Notes under the pieces: generated by a model
Database searches by the model: none
What the model was told of the DNA's origin: nothing
Seen by the model: the letters and a program-made list of their open reading frames with translations, nothing else
In this document: in pieces, positions 1 through 8,230 of the stretch
Position numbering within the stretch: the stretch's first letter is position 1
How the letters are laid out: the number at the start of each line of letters is the position of its first letter
Source of the DNA: Rhodospirillales bacterium
GTDB lineage: Bacteria > Pseudomonadota > Alphaproteobacteria > ATCC43930 > CGMCC-115725
Direction: 5' to 3'
Length of the DNA stretch: 39,660 bases
Assembly: GCA_027315365.1 (NCBI GenBank)
Contig: DAHUYF010000071.1
Coordinates: forward strand, 1-39,660
Made by a program: the position numbers and the translations under genes

Positions 1-1200
1 GCCATCTTCCTCAAGGCGCAGAACGAGATCCAGGACCCGGCCAAGCTGAGGCGGCTCGTCGGCCTGATCGACGGCGAGATCTGGCTCGGCCTGCCGGTCG
101 ATGTGAAGGGCGACATCTACGAAGGACTGCTCGCGCGCAACGCCGAGGACGTGAAGTCGGGCGCCGGCCAATACTTCACGCCGCGCCCGCTGATCGAGGC
201 CATGGTCGCGGTGGTCGATCCCGAGCCGCATCGGACGGTGCACGATCCCGCCTGCGGCACGGCGGGTTTCCTGCTCGCCGCCTGGGCGCATATGAAGGAT
301 ACGAAGAAGCATCCCGAGGTGCGCGACCGGGCGGTCTATTCGGCGCTCAAGAACAAATTCTCCGGCGTCGACATCGTGCCCGAGGTGGTGCGGCTCGCGG
401 CGATGAACCTCTATCTGCACGGCATCACCGGCGTCGATTCGATCATCGAGGCGAAGGATGCGCTGCTCGGCGCCGGCGGGAAAAGCTACGACGTCATCCT
501 GACCAATCCGCCCTTCGGCAAGAAGCAGAGCTATCGCATCGTCCGCGACGACGGCGAGATCGACAGCGAGCGCGAGGATTACGACCGCTCGGACTTCTTC
601 GTCACGACCTCGAACAAGCAGCTCAATTTCCTCCAGCACATCATGACCGTGCTGGCGCCCACCGGCGAAGCGGCGGTGGTGCTGCCCGACAACGTGCTGT
701 TCGAAGGCGGCGCCGGCGAAACCATCCGGCGGCGGCTGCTCAGGAATTTCGACTTCCACACGCTGCTGCGCCTGCCGACGGGCATCTTCTACAAGCAGGG
801 CGTGAAGGCGAATGTGCTGTTCTTCGACAAGCGGCCGCCCTCGGAGGAAACCGCGACCCGGGAGCTGTGGATCTACGATTTGCGCACCAACCACCGCTTC
901 ACCCTGAAGGAGCGGCCCATGGCGCGGGCCGATCTCGACGATTTCGTCGCCTGCTATCGTACCGGGCGGCGGTCCGAACGCGCCGAGAGCGAGCGCTTCA
1001 AGCGCTTCCCGATCGAGACCCTGCTCGGCCGGGACAAGATCAACCTCGACATCTTCTGGCTGAAGGATGCGGCACTCGACGATCCCGACCTGCTGCCGCC
1101 GCCGGCCGAGGTCGCGGCGGAGATCGTCGACAGCCTGGAAACCGCGCTCGAGCGATTTCGCGGCGTCTCGCGGGCGCTGGCGGAGCCGCCGGACGCCTGA
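1..1200 (+). CDS. hsdM: Type I restriction-modification DNA methylase subunit (HsdM), 5' end missing
   Basis: N6-adenine DNA methyltransferase subunit of a type I restriction-modification system. The reading frame is open from the first base of the window, so the N-terminus lies outside; the GTG at 103 is probably internal because the residues before it (AIFLKAQNEIQDP...) look like normal HsdM helical-domain sequence. Visible motifs are QYFTPRPLIEAMV, the SAM-binding DPACGTAGFL, and the catalytic NPPF inside LTNPPFGKKQS. The C-terminus ends shortly after a long helical stretch. No hsdS or hsdR follows on the plus strand, so partners, if any, are upstream of the window. Family assignment is secure; the completeness of the system cannot be judged. 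Confidence 0.93.
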   Translation, partial: AIFLKAQNEIQDPAKLRRLVGLIDGEIWLGLPVDVKGDIYEGLLARNAEDVKSGAGQYFTPRPLIEAMVAVVDPEPHRTVHDPACGTAGFLLAAWAHMKDTKKHPEVRDRAVYSALKNKFSGVDIVPEVVRLAAMNLYLHGITGVDSIIEAKDALLGAGGKSYDVILTNPPFGKKQSYRIVRDDGEIDSEREDYDRSDFFVTTSNKQLNFLQHIMTVLAPTGEAAVVLPDNVLFEGGAGETIRRRLLRNFDFHTLLRLPTGIFYKQGVKANVLFFDKRPPSEETATRELWIYDLRTNHRFTLKERPMARADLDDFVACYRTGRRSERAESERFKRFPIETLLGRDKINLDIFWLKDAALDDPDLLPPPAEVAAEIVDSLETALERFRGVSRALAEPPDA

Positions 1201-1231
1201 GCGGAATTTCGTTGATTGGAACAGCCATCGC

Positions 1232-1281
1232 CTCTCCGCCCTTCAGGGCGGAGAGGAAGGCACCCATCGCGAAGCGATGGG
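1232..1281. repeat. Two adjacent perfect palindromes (REP/BIME-like element)
   Basis: A 10-bp perfect stem (CTCTCCGCCC, loop TTCA, positions 1232-1255) is followed after 7 bases by an 8-bp perfect stem (CCCATCGC, loop GAA, 1263-1281), then GAAGGTGAGGGGG. The arrangement, in the gap between hsdM and the patatin gene, is typical of extragenic palindromic repeats, and could also slow or end transcription from hsdM. I see no second copy in this window. The rest of the 1201-1512 gap shows no gene I can support. Confidence 0.6.
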
Positions 1282-1512
1282 AAGGTGAGGGGGGCCTGCG
1301 GGGCCAAGGCGCTGCGGCCCTCCCGGCGCTCGCCGCGACTCGCCAGGGGAGCGCGGCCGCGATCTTCTCTCGCCTGGAGATCGCAACTCGGTTACGGTTG
1401 CGGTCGGTCAGCAAGGTCCGTTCCTTTTGCTTTTCGCCGTCGCTCCGTTCCTCGACCTGCTTCTTGCGCTCGACCCCGCGCGACCGACGCCGCGCCGGCG
1501 CAGGCCCGCCGC

Positions 1513-3975
1513 ATGACGGAAAAAGAGCTGCGCATTGCGCTGATCTGCTTCGGCGGCGTCTCGCTCGCGGTTTATGAACACGGCGTCAGCAAGGAGTTCC
1601 TGAAGCTGGTGCGGGCGTCGCGCGCGCTCCATGCCGGCGCGCGCGGCGCCGCGCTGCGGGCCGAATGGGGGTCTCGCGACGACGATCCGCGCGATCCCGA
1701 ATACGACACCGAGACCCTCTGGTTCGAGCTGCTGCAGGAGATCGGCCGCACCACCAGCATCCGCGTGATCATCGACGTGATCGCCGGCGCGTCGGCCGGC
1801 GGCGTCAACGGCGTCATGCTCGCCCGCGCGCTCGCCCAGGATCTGCCGGTGAAGCGGCTGAGGGATTTCTGGCTCGACCGCGGCGATGTCGAGGTGCTGC
1901 TCGCCCCCGAGGCGCGCGCCGGCACCTTCAGCAAGATGTTCATGCGCCCCTTCCTGTGGGCCGCGGCGCGGCTCGGGCGCATCGCCGATGCCGACGATCC
2001 CGAGGTGCGGCGCAAGCTCTCCCTCTTCGTCCGCTCGCGCTGGTTCAAGCCGCCCTTCGACGGCTGGCGCATGACGCAGCTCATGCTCGACGCGGTGCTC
2101 AGCCTGGGCGCCTCGACCGATCCGTCGCGATCGCTGATGCCGGCCGGCCATCCGCTCGAGCTGTTCGTGACGCTGACCGATCATTACGGCTACCGCCGCA
2201 GCATCGAGATCCACGACCCGCCCTTCATCGAGGAGCGCGAGCACGCGCGCGTGCTGCGGTTTTCGCATCTGCGTCATCCCGGCGACGGGGTCGAGACCGA
2301 TTTCGATCTCGTCGACGCACCCGGCCTGGCCTTCGCCGCGCGCGCCACCTCGTCCTACCCCGGGGCGTTTCCGCCGGCGCGGCTGGCGGAACTCGACGCC
2401 TATCTCGCGGCGCGCGGTATCGTCTGGCCCAACCGCGCGCGCTTTGCCAAGCGCGCCTTCGACCCGCCGGCGGAGGCCGACGCCGATCCCGAGACCGCCT
2501 CGTTCCTCGACGGCTCGGTGCTCAACAACAAGCCGTTCCGCGAGGCGATCCGCGCCATCCGCACCCGCGCGGCGCAGCGCCAGGTGGACCGGCGGCTGGT
2601 CTATATCGATCCCGATCCGCGCCCGCCGGTGCCGGTCGCCGCCGAGCCGCCGGGATTCTTTGCGGTGCTCAAGGGCGCGCTCTCCGACATCCCGCGCAAC
2701 GAGCCGGTGGCCGCCGAGCTTGCCCGGATCAACGACCACAACGAGCGGGTCAAGCGGCTTCGCGCCATTACCGACGCAGCCCGTCCGCATGTCACGGACC
2801 TGGTGTCGGAGATCCTGCCGGCGGCGGACGCGCCGGTCACCGCGGCGGAGGTGGCGGCGTGGCGCAGCGCCGCCAGCGCGCGGGCGGCGCGCGAGGCGGG
2901 CTTCGCCTATGAGGGCTATGTGCGCCTCAAGCTCGCCGCGGTGCGGGCCCAGGCGGCGCAGATCATCGCCGGCCTGGTCGGCCTCGCGCCAGCCTCGCCG
3001 GGCGCCCGCCTTGTCGTCGACGCCATCGACGCCTGGGCCGAGCTGTCGGGCCGCTCCTACGCCCGCACCGGCAGCCACGCCGATGGCGGCGACATGCATG
3101 CGGCCGCGGCCGACGCACCGCGCTGGGTGCGCTTCCTGCTCGATTTCGACGTCGAGTTCCGCAAGCGCCGCCTGCTGTTCCTCATCCAGGGGCAGAACCG
3201 CATCTACCAGACGCGGGCTGCGACCGCCTCGCGACCGGCGCTCGACGCGATCAACGGCCTCAAGCGCGACTTCTATCAGCAGCTCGACGCGCTGCGGCGG
3301 CGCGAGCAGCCCCGCTTCTTCAGCGCCGAGGTCGGCGCCGCGGCGCACGCGCTGTTCGCCGGCCTGGCGCAGGGCGGTCTCGAGCGCCGCAATCTCGCGT
3401 GGATCGAAAGCTTCGTCGCGCGCGAAGCCGCGCCAATCGAGGCGCTGGCCGAGCGGATGGCGGCGGAGATCGATCTCGACCTTGCCACCGACGCGCTGGA
3501 CGCCAGCCTCGCCGCGATGGATCCGCTGCTGTGGCCGGCGGACGCCCGCCGCGAGGCCCTGGTCAATTACCTGGGATTCCCGTACTGGGACGTGCTGACG
3601 CTGTCGGTGACCAACTGGCGCGACGCCGGCGAATTCGACGAGATCCTGGTCGATCGCATCAGCCCCGAAGACGCCCGCACGCTGAAGGCGCTGGGCGCGC
3701 CGGCGGCGCTCAAGGGCACCGGGCTGATGCATTTCGCCGCCTTCTTCTCGCGCGGCTATCGCGAGCATGATTATCTGCTTGGCCGGCTGCAGGCGGCGGA
3801 CCGGATCTTCGATCTCGTCTGCGACAGCGCCGGCGCCGGGGCGCTGACCGCGATCGACCGGCAGCGCTTCAAATGCCGGGTGTTCGCGCGCATCCTCGAG
3901 ACCGAGGCGCCGCATCTGCCGAACAGCGCCGCCCTGATCGCCAAGCTGCGCCGCGCGGTCGCTCGGATCGATTGA
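1513..3975 (+). CDS. Patatin-like phospholipase, large DUF3376-type family
   Basis: Predicted lipid acyl hydrolase of about 820 residues. The start is the ATG at 1513 because homologous sequence begins with MTEKELRIALICFGGVSLAV, which is the glycine-rich oxyanion segment of patatins; the frame extends upstream but that part looks non-coding. The nucleophile motif GASAG is at residues 92-96 (Ser94) and the dyad aspartate sits in FLDGSVLNNKPF (about Asp333). The C-terminal 450 residues are long and mostly helical, which matches the patatin-related family that carries a DUF3376 C-terminal domain. No signal peptide is seen, so it is probably cytoplasmic or membrane-associated. The natural substrate is unknown. 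Confidence 0.88.
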   Translation: MTEKELRIALICFGGVSLAVYEHGVSKEFLKLVRASRALHAGARGAALRAEWGSRDDDPRDPEYDTETLWFELLQEIGRTTSIRVIIDVIAGASAGGVNGVMLARALAQDLPVKRLRDFWLDRGDVEVLLAPEARAGTFSKMFMRPFLWAAARLGRIADADDPEVRRKLSLFVRSRWFKPPFDGWRMTQLMLDAVLSLGASTDPSRSLMPAGHPLELFVTLTDHYGYRRSIEIHDPPFIEEREHARVLRFSHLRHPGDGVETDFDLVDAPGLAFAARATSSYPGAFPPARLAELDAYLAARGIVWPNRARFAKRAFDPPAEADADPETASFLDGSVLNNKPFREAIRAIRTRAAQRQVDRRLVYIDPDPRPPVPVAAEPPGFFAVLKGALSDIPRNEPVAAELARINDHNERVKRLRAITDAARPHVTDLVSEILPAADAPVTAAEVAAWRSAASARAAREAGFAYEGYVRLKLAAVRAQAAQIIAGLVGLAPASPGARLVVDAIDAWAELSGRSYARTGSHADGGDMHAAAADAPRWVRFLLDFDVEFRKRRLLFLIQGQNRIYQTRAATASRPALDAINGLKRDFYQQLDALRRREQPRFFSAEVGAAAHALFAGLAQGGLERRNLAWIESFVAREAAPIEALAERMAAEIDLDLATDALDASLAAMDPLLWPADARREALVNYLGFPYWDVLTLSVTNWRDAGEFDEILVDRISPEDARTLKALGAPAALKGTGLMHFAAFFSRGYREHDYLLGRLQAADRIFDLVCDSAGAGALTAIDRQRFKCRVFARILETEAPHLPNSAALIAKLRRAVARID

Positions 3976-3989
3976 GCGCGGCGGCGCCG

Positions 3990-4979
3990 TCAATCGCCGC
4001 CGGTGCGCGTCGTCAGCGAGGTTCCCGGCAGCCGGCCGGTCACCGCCTTGTCGAGCCGCGCCTCGCGCAGATGGGCGCCGCGCAGGTCGGCGCCGCGCAG
4101 ATCGGCCTCCGTGAAATCGGCGCCGCGCAGATTGGCGGCGCGGAAGCGGGCGGCGGCCAGCATGGCGCCGCGGAAGCGCGCCTCGGCGAAGATCGAGCGG
4201 TCGAGGCGCGCCGCCGCCAGCACCGCGCCGGAGAAATCGACGCCGGAGAGGTCATAGCCCACCAGCTCGGCGCGCTTGCCGCGCCGGCCCCCGCTGCGCA
4301 CCCAGAGCTCGTGGGCGCGCAGCTGGCGCGCCAGTGCGTCGGGCGCGAGCTCGATCGAGCCGAGCGCCAGCCCGGCCGCCATGAGCTGGCGGCGGATATC
4401 GCCGCGCAGCGCCGCGCCGCTGAAATCGGCGCCCGCGAGGTCGGCGCCGTCGAGCACGGCGTCGACGATTTCGGCGCCGCGGAAGCGCGCGCCGGCGAGA
4501 TCGGCACGGCGCAGCCGGGTGCGCTCGAGCAGCGCGCACTCGAAATCGGCGTGGCGCAGCGTCGCCTCGCTGAGGTCGGTGTCGCGCAGCGCCGCCCGGG
4601 CCAGCCGCGGACTGCGCCGCGGCGTGTCGCCGGCGCGGCCCGGCGGCCCGCGCTCGTCGGCGGCCGACAGCTCGGCCTCGACGAACGTGCCGCCGGAGAG
4701 ATCGGCGTCGTCGAAATGGCCGCCCCACAGCTTGGCGCGATGAAACACCGCGCCGCGCAGGTCGGCGCCGCGGAAGGAGCAGTCGAGGAAGGCCGCATCC
4801 GAGAAATTCATGCCGCGGAAGTCGAGTCCGGCGAAGTCCCAGTTCGCCACCCTCGTCCGCGCGCGCCCATAGCTTCCCGGCGCCTCGCTGTTGTGCCATT
4901 CGCACAAGGTCGCGAGCAGCGTCTGGGTGGCGCGGACTTCGCTTGGCCAGCGCCGCGGCGGGCCGCCTCCGAAGCTCAC
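3990..4979 (-). CDS. Pentapeptide-repeat protein
   Basis: About 329 residues, dominated by A(D/N)LxG-type five-residue repeats that fold into a right-handed quadrilateral beta helix. Two repeat blocks are seen: one starting near FAGLDFRGMNF, and a C-terminal block with many repeats such as ANLRGADFTEADLRGADLRG. Between them lies a non-repeat linker containing HELWVRSGGRRGKRAEL, a segment I recall from other alphaproteobacterial pentapeptide proteins. The start is uncertain: I chose GTG at 4979; TTG/GTG codons further in and ATG at 4811 are alternatives. It converges with the patatin gene (14-base gap). Function is unknown; some relatives mimic DNA or bind gyrase, but nothing here shows that. 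Confidence 0.75.
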   Translation of the reverse strand: MSFGGGPPRRWPSEVRATQTLLATLCEWHNSEAPGSYGRARTRVANWDFAGLDFRGMNFSDAAFLDCSFRGADLRGAVFHRAKLWGGHFDDADLSGGTFVEAELSAADERGPPGRAGDTPRRSPRLARAALRDTDLSEATLRHADFECALLERTRLRRADLAGARFRGAEIVDAVLDGADLAGADFSGAALRGDIRRQLMAAGLALGSIELAPDALARQLRAHELWVRSGGRRGKRAELVGYDLSGVDFSGAVLAAARLDRSIFAEARFRGAMLAAARFRAANLRGADFTEADLRGADLRGAHLREARLDKAVTGRLPGTSLTTRTGGD

Positions 4980-5189
4980 TGGCTGGTCTCTGCCGATGGT
5001 GGATGATGCCGGCAAAGCTGGGGTCTGCGGCACCGGGCGGCAAACTCTTTCGCCGCGGATTTGCCTCAATTGCGGCCGGTCGGACCTTGCTCCGGCGGCG
5101 GCAAAATGCCGACAAAAGAACCCGGGGTTGCCATAAATCGGCCAAGGTTCGCCGGCATCCTCGATGCTGGATGACGCTGGGAGAGGGCG

Positions 5190-5408
5190 ATGGGACTGTG
5201 GACCATGCAGCGCTGCGAGCCGGGCCTCGACGACCTGCTCGCCGACGAGATGATGGGGACGGTGACCCGCAGCGCGGGCACCGACCGCGAGGCGCTGCGC
5301 GCCATGCTCCGCGCGCTGGCGCTGCGCCTGCCGGCGGAACGGTTCGAGGGCGTCAGGCCGCGTTGCGCGTCGCCGGCAGCGAGCGGCTGTCGGCCATCGG
5401 CAGCGTAA
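5190..5408 (+). CDS. Small hypothetical protein, 72 residues
   Basis: A short reading frame with a good ribosome-binding sequence (GGGAGAGGG just before ATG 5190). The first 50 residues look protein-like, with DDLLADEMMGTVTRSAG followed by an amphipathic helix, a pattern I associate with small uncharacterised alphaproteobacterial proteins of about 60 residues. The last 20 residues are read antisense to the end of the histidine kinase gene (56-base convergent overlap) and look random. No domain is recognised. It may be a real small gene whose stop has drifted. Confidence 0.45.
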   Translation: MGLWTMQRCEPGLDDLLADEMMGTVTRSAGTDREALRAMLRALALRLPAERFEGVRPRCASPAASGCRPSAA

Positions 5409-6759
5409 GCACCGCCTTGAGGCCAGGGTTGTTGTCCTCGAGCCTGGCCTCGCCGCCATGCAGCCTCGCCACCGCCCGCACCAGGCTGAGGCCGAGGCCG
5501 TTGCCGGGCGTGCTGCGGCTGCCTTCCAGCCGCACGAAGCGGTCGAACACCGCTTCGCGGCGGTCGGCCGGAACGCCCGGGCCGCTATCGGCGACTTCGA
5601 GGCGCGCCGTGCCGTCGGCGCCATGGGCGTGCAGCGCGATCGCACCGGCGGGCGCGTATTTCAGCGCGTTGTCGAGCAGATTGGCGATCGCCTGCGACAG
5701 CAGGTGACGGTCGCCTTGGACAGGGAGCACCGCGTCGCTGTCGACGGTGAGGCTCTGACCCTTCTCGTCGGCGACGGGCTCGTAGAGCTCGGCGACCGAC
5801 CGGGCGATCTCGGCCAGATCCACCACCCCCATCGTCTCGCGCCGCGAGCCGGCTTCGGCCTCGGCGATGTTGAGCAGCGCGTTGAAGGTGACGAGCAGCC
5901 GGTCGGCCTCGGTGATCGTCTCGCGCAGCGCCTCGCCGTAGCGGCCGGCATCCGGCCGCTCGAGCAGGGTCACCTCGAGGCGCGCGCGCAGCCGCGACAG
6001 CGGCGTGCGCAGGTCGTGCGCGATGTTGTCGGTGACCTGGCGCATGCCCAGCATCAGCCGCTCGATGCGGTCGAGCATGGCGTTGAGATTGCCGGCGAGC
6101 TGGTCGAACTCGTCGCCGCTGCCGGTCAGCGGCACGCGCTGCGTCAGGTCGCCGCGGATGATGCGCTCGCTGGTGCGGTTCACCGCCTCGACGCGGCGCA
6201 GCATGTTGCGCGTCATGAACAGGCCGCCGGCGACGCCGAGCGCCAGGGTCAGCAGCGCCGACCAGCCGAGGGTATGGGTGATGCGCGAGCGGAACGCCGA
6301 GGCGTCGCGCAGATCGCGGCCGACCAGCAGGCGAAAGCCGTCGTGCAGCACGAAGACCGAGGCGAGCGCGTCGCTCTCCACGACGTCGCCCTGCCGTGTG
6401 CGGACTTCGACGGGAAAGCCGATCCAGCCCGGGCGGATCTGGCGCGCCCGCGGCCAGGAGGAGAGATTGCCGGCGATCGGGTTGAGCGCCGCGTCGGTGA
6501 CGAGGTAGAGCGTCGAAGAGTTGTTGTGGAGGGCGGTGCTGCGGGCGTGGACGATCTCGAGCAGCCCCGGCAGCCCGCGATCTCCGTATTGCTCGCGCAG
6601 GCCGGTGATCTCGGCGTCGATCGTCGCCTCGGTCTGGCGCTCGATGAAATCGGCGGTCGAGAAGTAGATGAAGGCCAGCAGCGCCAGAACCGAGGCGGCA
6701 AACAGCGCGAAATAGAGCGCCGCGAGACGGAAGGCATTGGTGCGCAGCAGGCGGCCCAC
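5353..6759 (-). CDS. Sensor histidine kinase of an OmpR-type two-component system
   Basis: Membrane sensor kinase of 468 residues. A GTG start at 6759, four bases after the stop of the upstream regulator gene and preceded by GGAG, gives VGRLLRTNAFRLAALYF; a longer frame adds only sequence antisense-like to the regulator. TM1 is about residues 10-34, a periplasmic sensor region follows, TM2 is about 160-183, then HAMP, a HisKA domain with the phosphorylated His248 in AHDLRTPLS, and an HATPase domain with the N box (NLLDNALKYAP) and G boxes (DSGPGVP, GNGLGLSLV). It is co-transcribed with the regulator at 6764-7438, its presumed partner. The signal is not known. Confidence 0.92.
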   Translation of the reverse strand: MGRLLRTNAFRLAALYFALFAASVLALLAFIYFSTADFIERQTEATIDAEITGLREQYGDRGLPGLLEIVHARSTALHNNSSTLYLVTDAALNPIAGNLSSWPRARQIRPGWIGFPVEVRTRQGDVVESDALASVFVLHDGFRLLVGRDLRDASAFRSRITHTLGWSALLTLALGVAGGLFMTRNMLRRVEAVNRTSERIIRGDLTQRVPLTGSGDEFDQLAGNLNAMLDRIERLMLGMRQVTDNIAHDLRTPLSRLRARLEVTLLERPDAGRYGEALRETITEADRLLVTFNALLNIAEAEAGSRRETMGVVDLAEIARSVAELYEPVADEKGQSLTVDSDAVLPVQGDRHLLSQAIANLLDNALKYAPAGAIALHAHGADGTARLEVADSGPGVPADRREAVFDRFVRLEGSRSTPGNGLGLSLVRAVARLHGGEARLEDNNPGLKAVLTLPMADSRSLPATRNAA

Positions 6760-6763
6760 GGGG

Positions 6764-7438
6764 CTACTCCGCGCGCAGGCAATAGCCCGCGCCGCGGACG
6801 GTGTGCAGCAGCGGCTTGGCGAAGCCCTTGTCGATCTTCTGCCGGAGCCGGCTGACATGCACGTCGATCACGTTGGTCTGCGGATCGAAATGGTAATCCC
6901 AGACATGCTCCAGCAGCATGGTGCGGGTCACCACCTGCCCGGCGTGGCGCATCAGGAATTCCAGCAGCCGGAACTCGCGCGGCAGCAGCTCGATCTCCTG
7001 GCCGCCGCGCGTCACCGCGCGTGCCAGCAGGTCCATCTCGAGTTCGCCCACCCTGAGACGCGTGGTCGTGGTTGTGCCGCTGCCGCGACGCAGCAGCGCC
7101 TCGATCCGCGCCAGCAGCTCGCGGAAGGCGAAGGGTTTGACCAGGTAGTCGTCGCCGCCGGCGCGCAGCCCCTTGACGCGGTCGTCGACCGCGCCGAGCG
7201 CGCTCAGGATGAGGACGGGGGTGCGCAGCTCGGCCGCGCGCAGGGCGGCGATCAGGGTGAGTCCGTCCATGCCCGGCAGCATGCGGTCGACGATCAGCGC
7301 GTCGTAATGCCCCGAACTCGCCATGAACAGGCCGTTGCGGCCGTCGGCGGCGCAATCGACGACGTAGCCGCTCTCGGAAAGTCCCTTGGCGATATAGGCC
7401 GCCGCCTCGCGGTCGTCCTCGATGACGAGAAGCTTCAT
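6764..7438 (-). CDS. OmpR/PhoB-family response regulator
   Basis: DNA-binding regulator of 224 residues. The start MKLLVIEDD at 7438 is chosen over an upstream ATG at 7462 because it begins right at the receiver beta-1 strand and has GGAG eight bases upstream. Receiver domain: acidic pair Asp8/Asp9, phosphoacceptor Asp51 in VDRMLPGMDG, and Lys101 in YLVKPF. The C-terminal half is a winged helix-turn-helix, with the usual ELLPREFRLLEFLMRH and VDVHVSRLRQKID segments. It is the first gene of the pair with the kinase at 5353-6759. Confidence 0.94.
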   Translation of the reverse strand: MKLLVIEDDREAAAYIAKGLSESGYVVDCAADGRNGLFMASSGHYDALIVDRMLPGMDGLTLIAALRAAELRTPVLILSALGAVDDRVKGLRAGGDDYLVKPFAFRELLARIEALLRRGSGTTTTTRLRVGELEMDLLARAVTRGGQEIELLPREFRLLEFLMRHAGQVVTRTMLLEHVWDYHFDPQTNVIDVHVSRLRQKIDKGFAKPLLHTVRGAGYCLRAE

Positions 7439-7508
7439 CCCATCTGCTCCGTCCGGGACCATAGCTGCAAGGCAATTCGCGGGAAAGGGGAACTGCCCCG
7501 ATCGCTGA

Positions 7509-7533
7509 GGAACCCCCTCCGTAGCGGATTGTT
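7509..7533 (+). promoter_or_regulatory. Candidate EcfG-type (general stress) promoter
   Basis: GGAAC at 7509-7513 and GTT at 7531-7533, with a 17-base spacer, match the GGAAC-N16/17-(C)GTT pattern of alphaproteobacterial EcfG sigma factors. It sits 69 bases upstream of the single-domain response regulator at 7603, a gene type that belongs to the general stress response in several alphaproteobacteria. The -10 lacks the usual leading C (TGTT instead of CGTT). Confidence 0.5.
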
Positions 7534-7602
7534 TCTAGCGCTGAAGCCTATTTTCTTTCGGGCACGTCAGACGCCGCCCGTTCATCCCGGCAGCAGCAGT
7601 CC

Positions 7603-8040
7603 ATGGTATCGAATCCCAGCGAGCTAGAAGGTGATGTCCGGTCCGGCGATGTCAAGCGCGCGGTGTCGATCCTGATCGTCGAGGACGAGGCGCTGATCGC
7701 CAGCTACATCCAGGAAGTGCTTCAGGAATCCGGCTTCGCCGTTTCCGGCGTCGCCTCCTCGGGTCCCGAGGCGATTTCGCTGGTCAGCAACAGCCCGCCC
7801 GATCTCGCGCTGGTCGACATCAAGCTTGCCGGTCCGATGGACGGCATCGAGGTGGCGCAGCTGCTGCGCGGCCGCTTCAATATTCAGTCCATCTTCCTGT
7901 CCGGCGTCTGCGATCCCGAGACCATGGACCGCGCCCAGCGGGCGATGCCTCTGGGCATCCTCGAGAAGCCGTTCCGGCCGAGCCAGGTCTTCAACGCCCT
8001 GCAGCGCGCCCTGGCGGAGCTGCACCTGGATCGGTCGTAG
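7603..8040 (+). CDS. Single-domain response regulator (CheY-like receiver)
   Basis: A stand-alone receiver domain of 145 residues with a 20-residue N-terminal extension. Phosphorylation-site residues are present: Asp27 in VEDEALI, phosphoacceptor Asp72 in LVDIKLAGPMDG, Ser100 at the switch position, and Lys122 in LEKPFRPS. The KLAG..DGI segment after the aspartate resembles receivers of the PhyR/LovR type. There is no output domain, so it must act through protein contact or as a phosphate sink. It is divergent from the OmpR-type pair, and the shared 164-base gap holds the candidate EcfG promoter, which would place it in the general stress response. Confidence 0.88.
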   Translation: MVSNPSELEGDVRSGDVKRAVSILIVEDEALIASYIQEVLQESGFAVSGVASSGPEAISLVSNSPPDLALVDIKLAGPMDGIEVAQLLRGRFNIQSIFLSGVCDPETMDRAQRAMPLGILEKPFRPSQVFNALQRALAELHLDRS

Positions 8041-8055
8041 CCGGGACGGTCCCCC

Positions 8056-8151
8056 TCAGCTCAGGGTGATCCACAGCGCCGCGATCCAGCCGATCGCCAG
8101 CAGCATTGCGCCTTGCCGATCGAGCCCTCTATCCAGCGTTTTGCCTTGCAT
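8056..8151 (-). CDS. Putative 31-residue single-span membrane peptide
   Basis: A very short frame with ATG at 8151, GGGAG about eight bases upstream, and stop at 8058-8056. The encoded peptide starts MQGKTLDRGLDRQG, a charged N-terminus, and ends with one hydrophobic helix (AMLLAIGWIAALWITLS). Strong start signal, charge-then-hydrophobic layout and an otherwise empty gap make it credible, but there is no family evidence. It could be a small regulatory membrane peptide or a chance frame. Confidence 0.45.
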   Translation of the reverse strand: MQGKTLDRGLDRQGAMLLAIGWIAALWITLS

Positions 8152-8230
8152 CGCGCGTCTCCCTCGCTTGCAGGAAGACGCTAGCATAAGAACAAAACAG
8201 GAACAAGGCGAATTCGCGCACCTCCCCGCA

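Noticed and set aside
1408-3993. 861-residue open frame on the minus strand opposite the patatin gene
   Set aside because: Composition is Arg/Ala/Gly-rich and without motifs; it is an antisense artefact of high GC codon bias. The same applies to other long antisense frames, for example 12460-14157 minus and 36456-38390 plus.
4021-4800. Repetitive DNA in the pentapeptide gene as a possible CRISPR or tandem repeat
   Set aside because: The repetition follows the five-residue protein repeat and has no uniform spacers.
5458-6855. 465-residue plus-strand frame opposite the histidine kinase
   Set aside because: Low-complexity sequence lacking any domain; the minus-strand kinase has all catalytic motifs.
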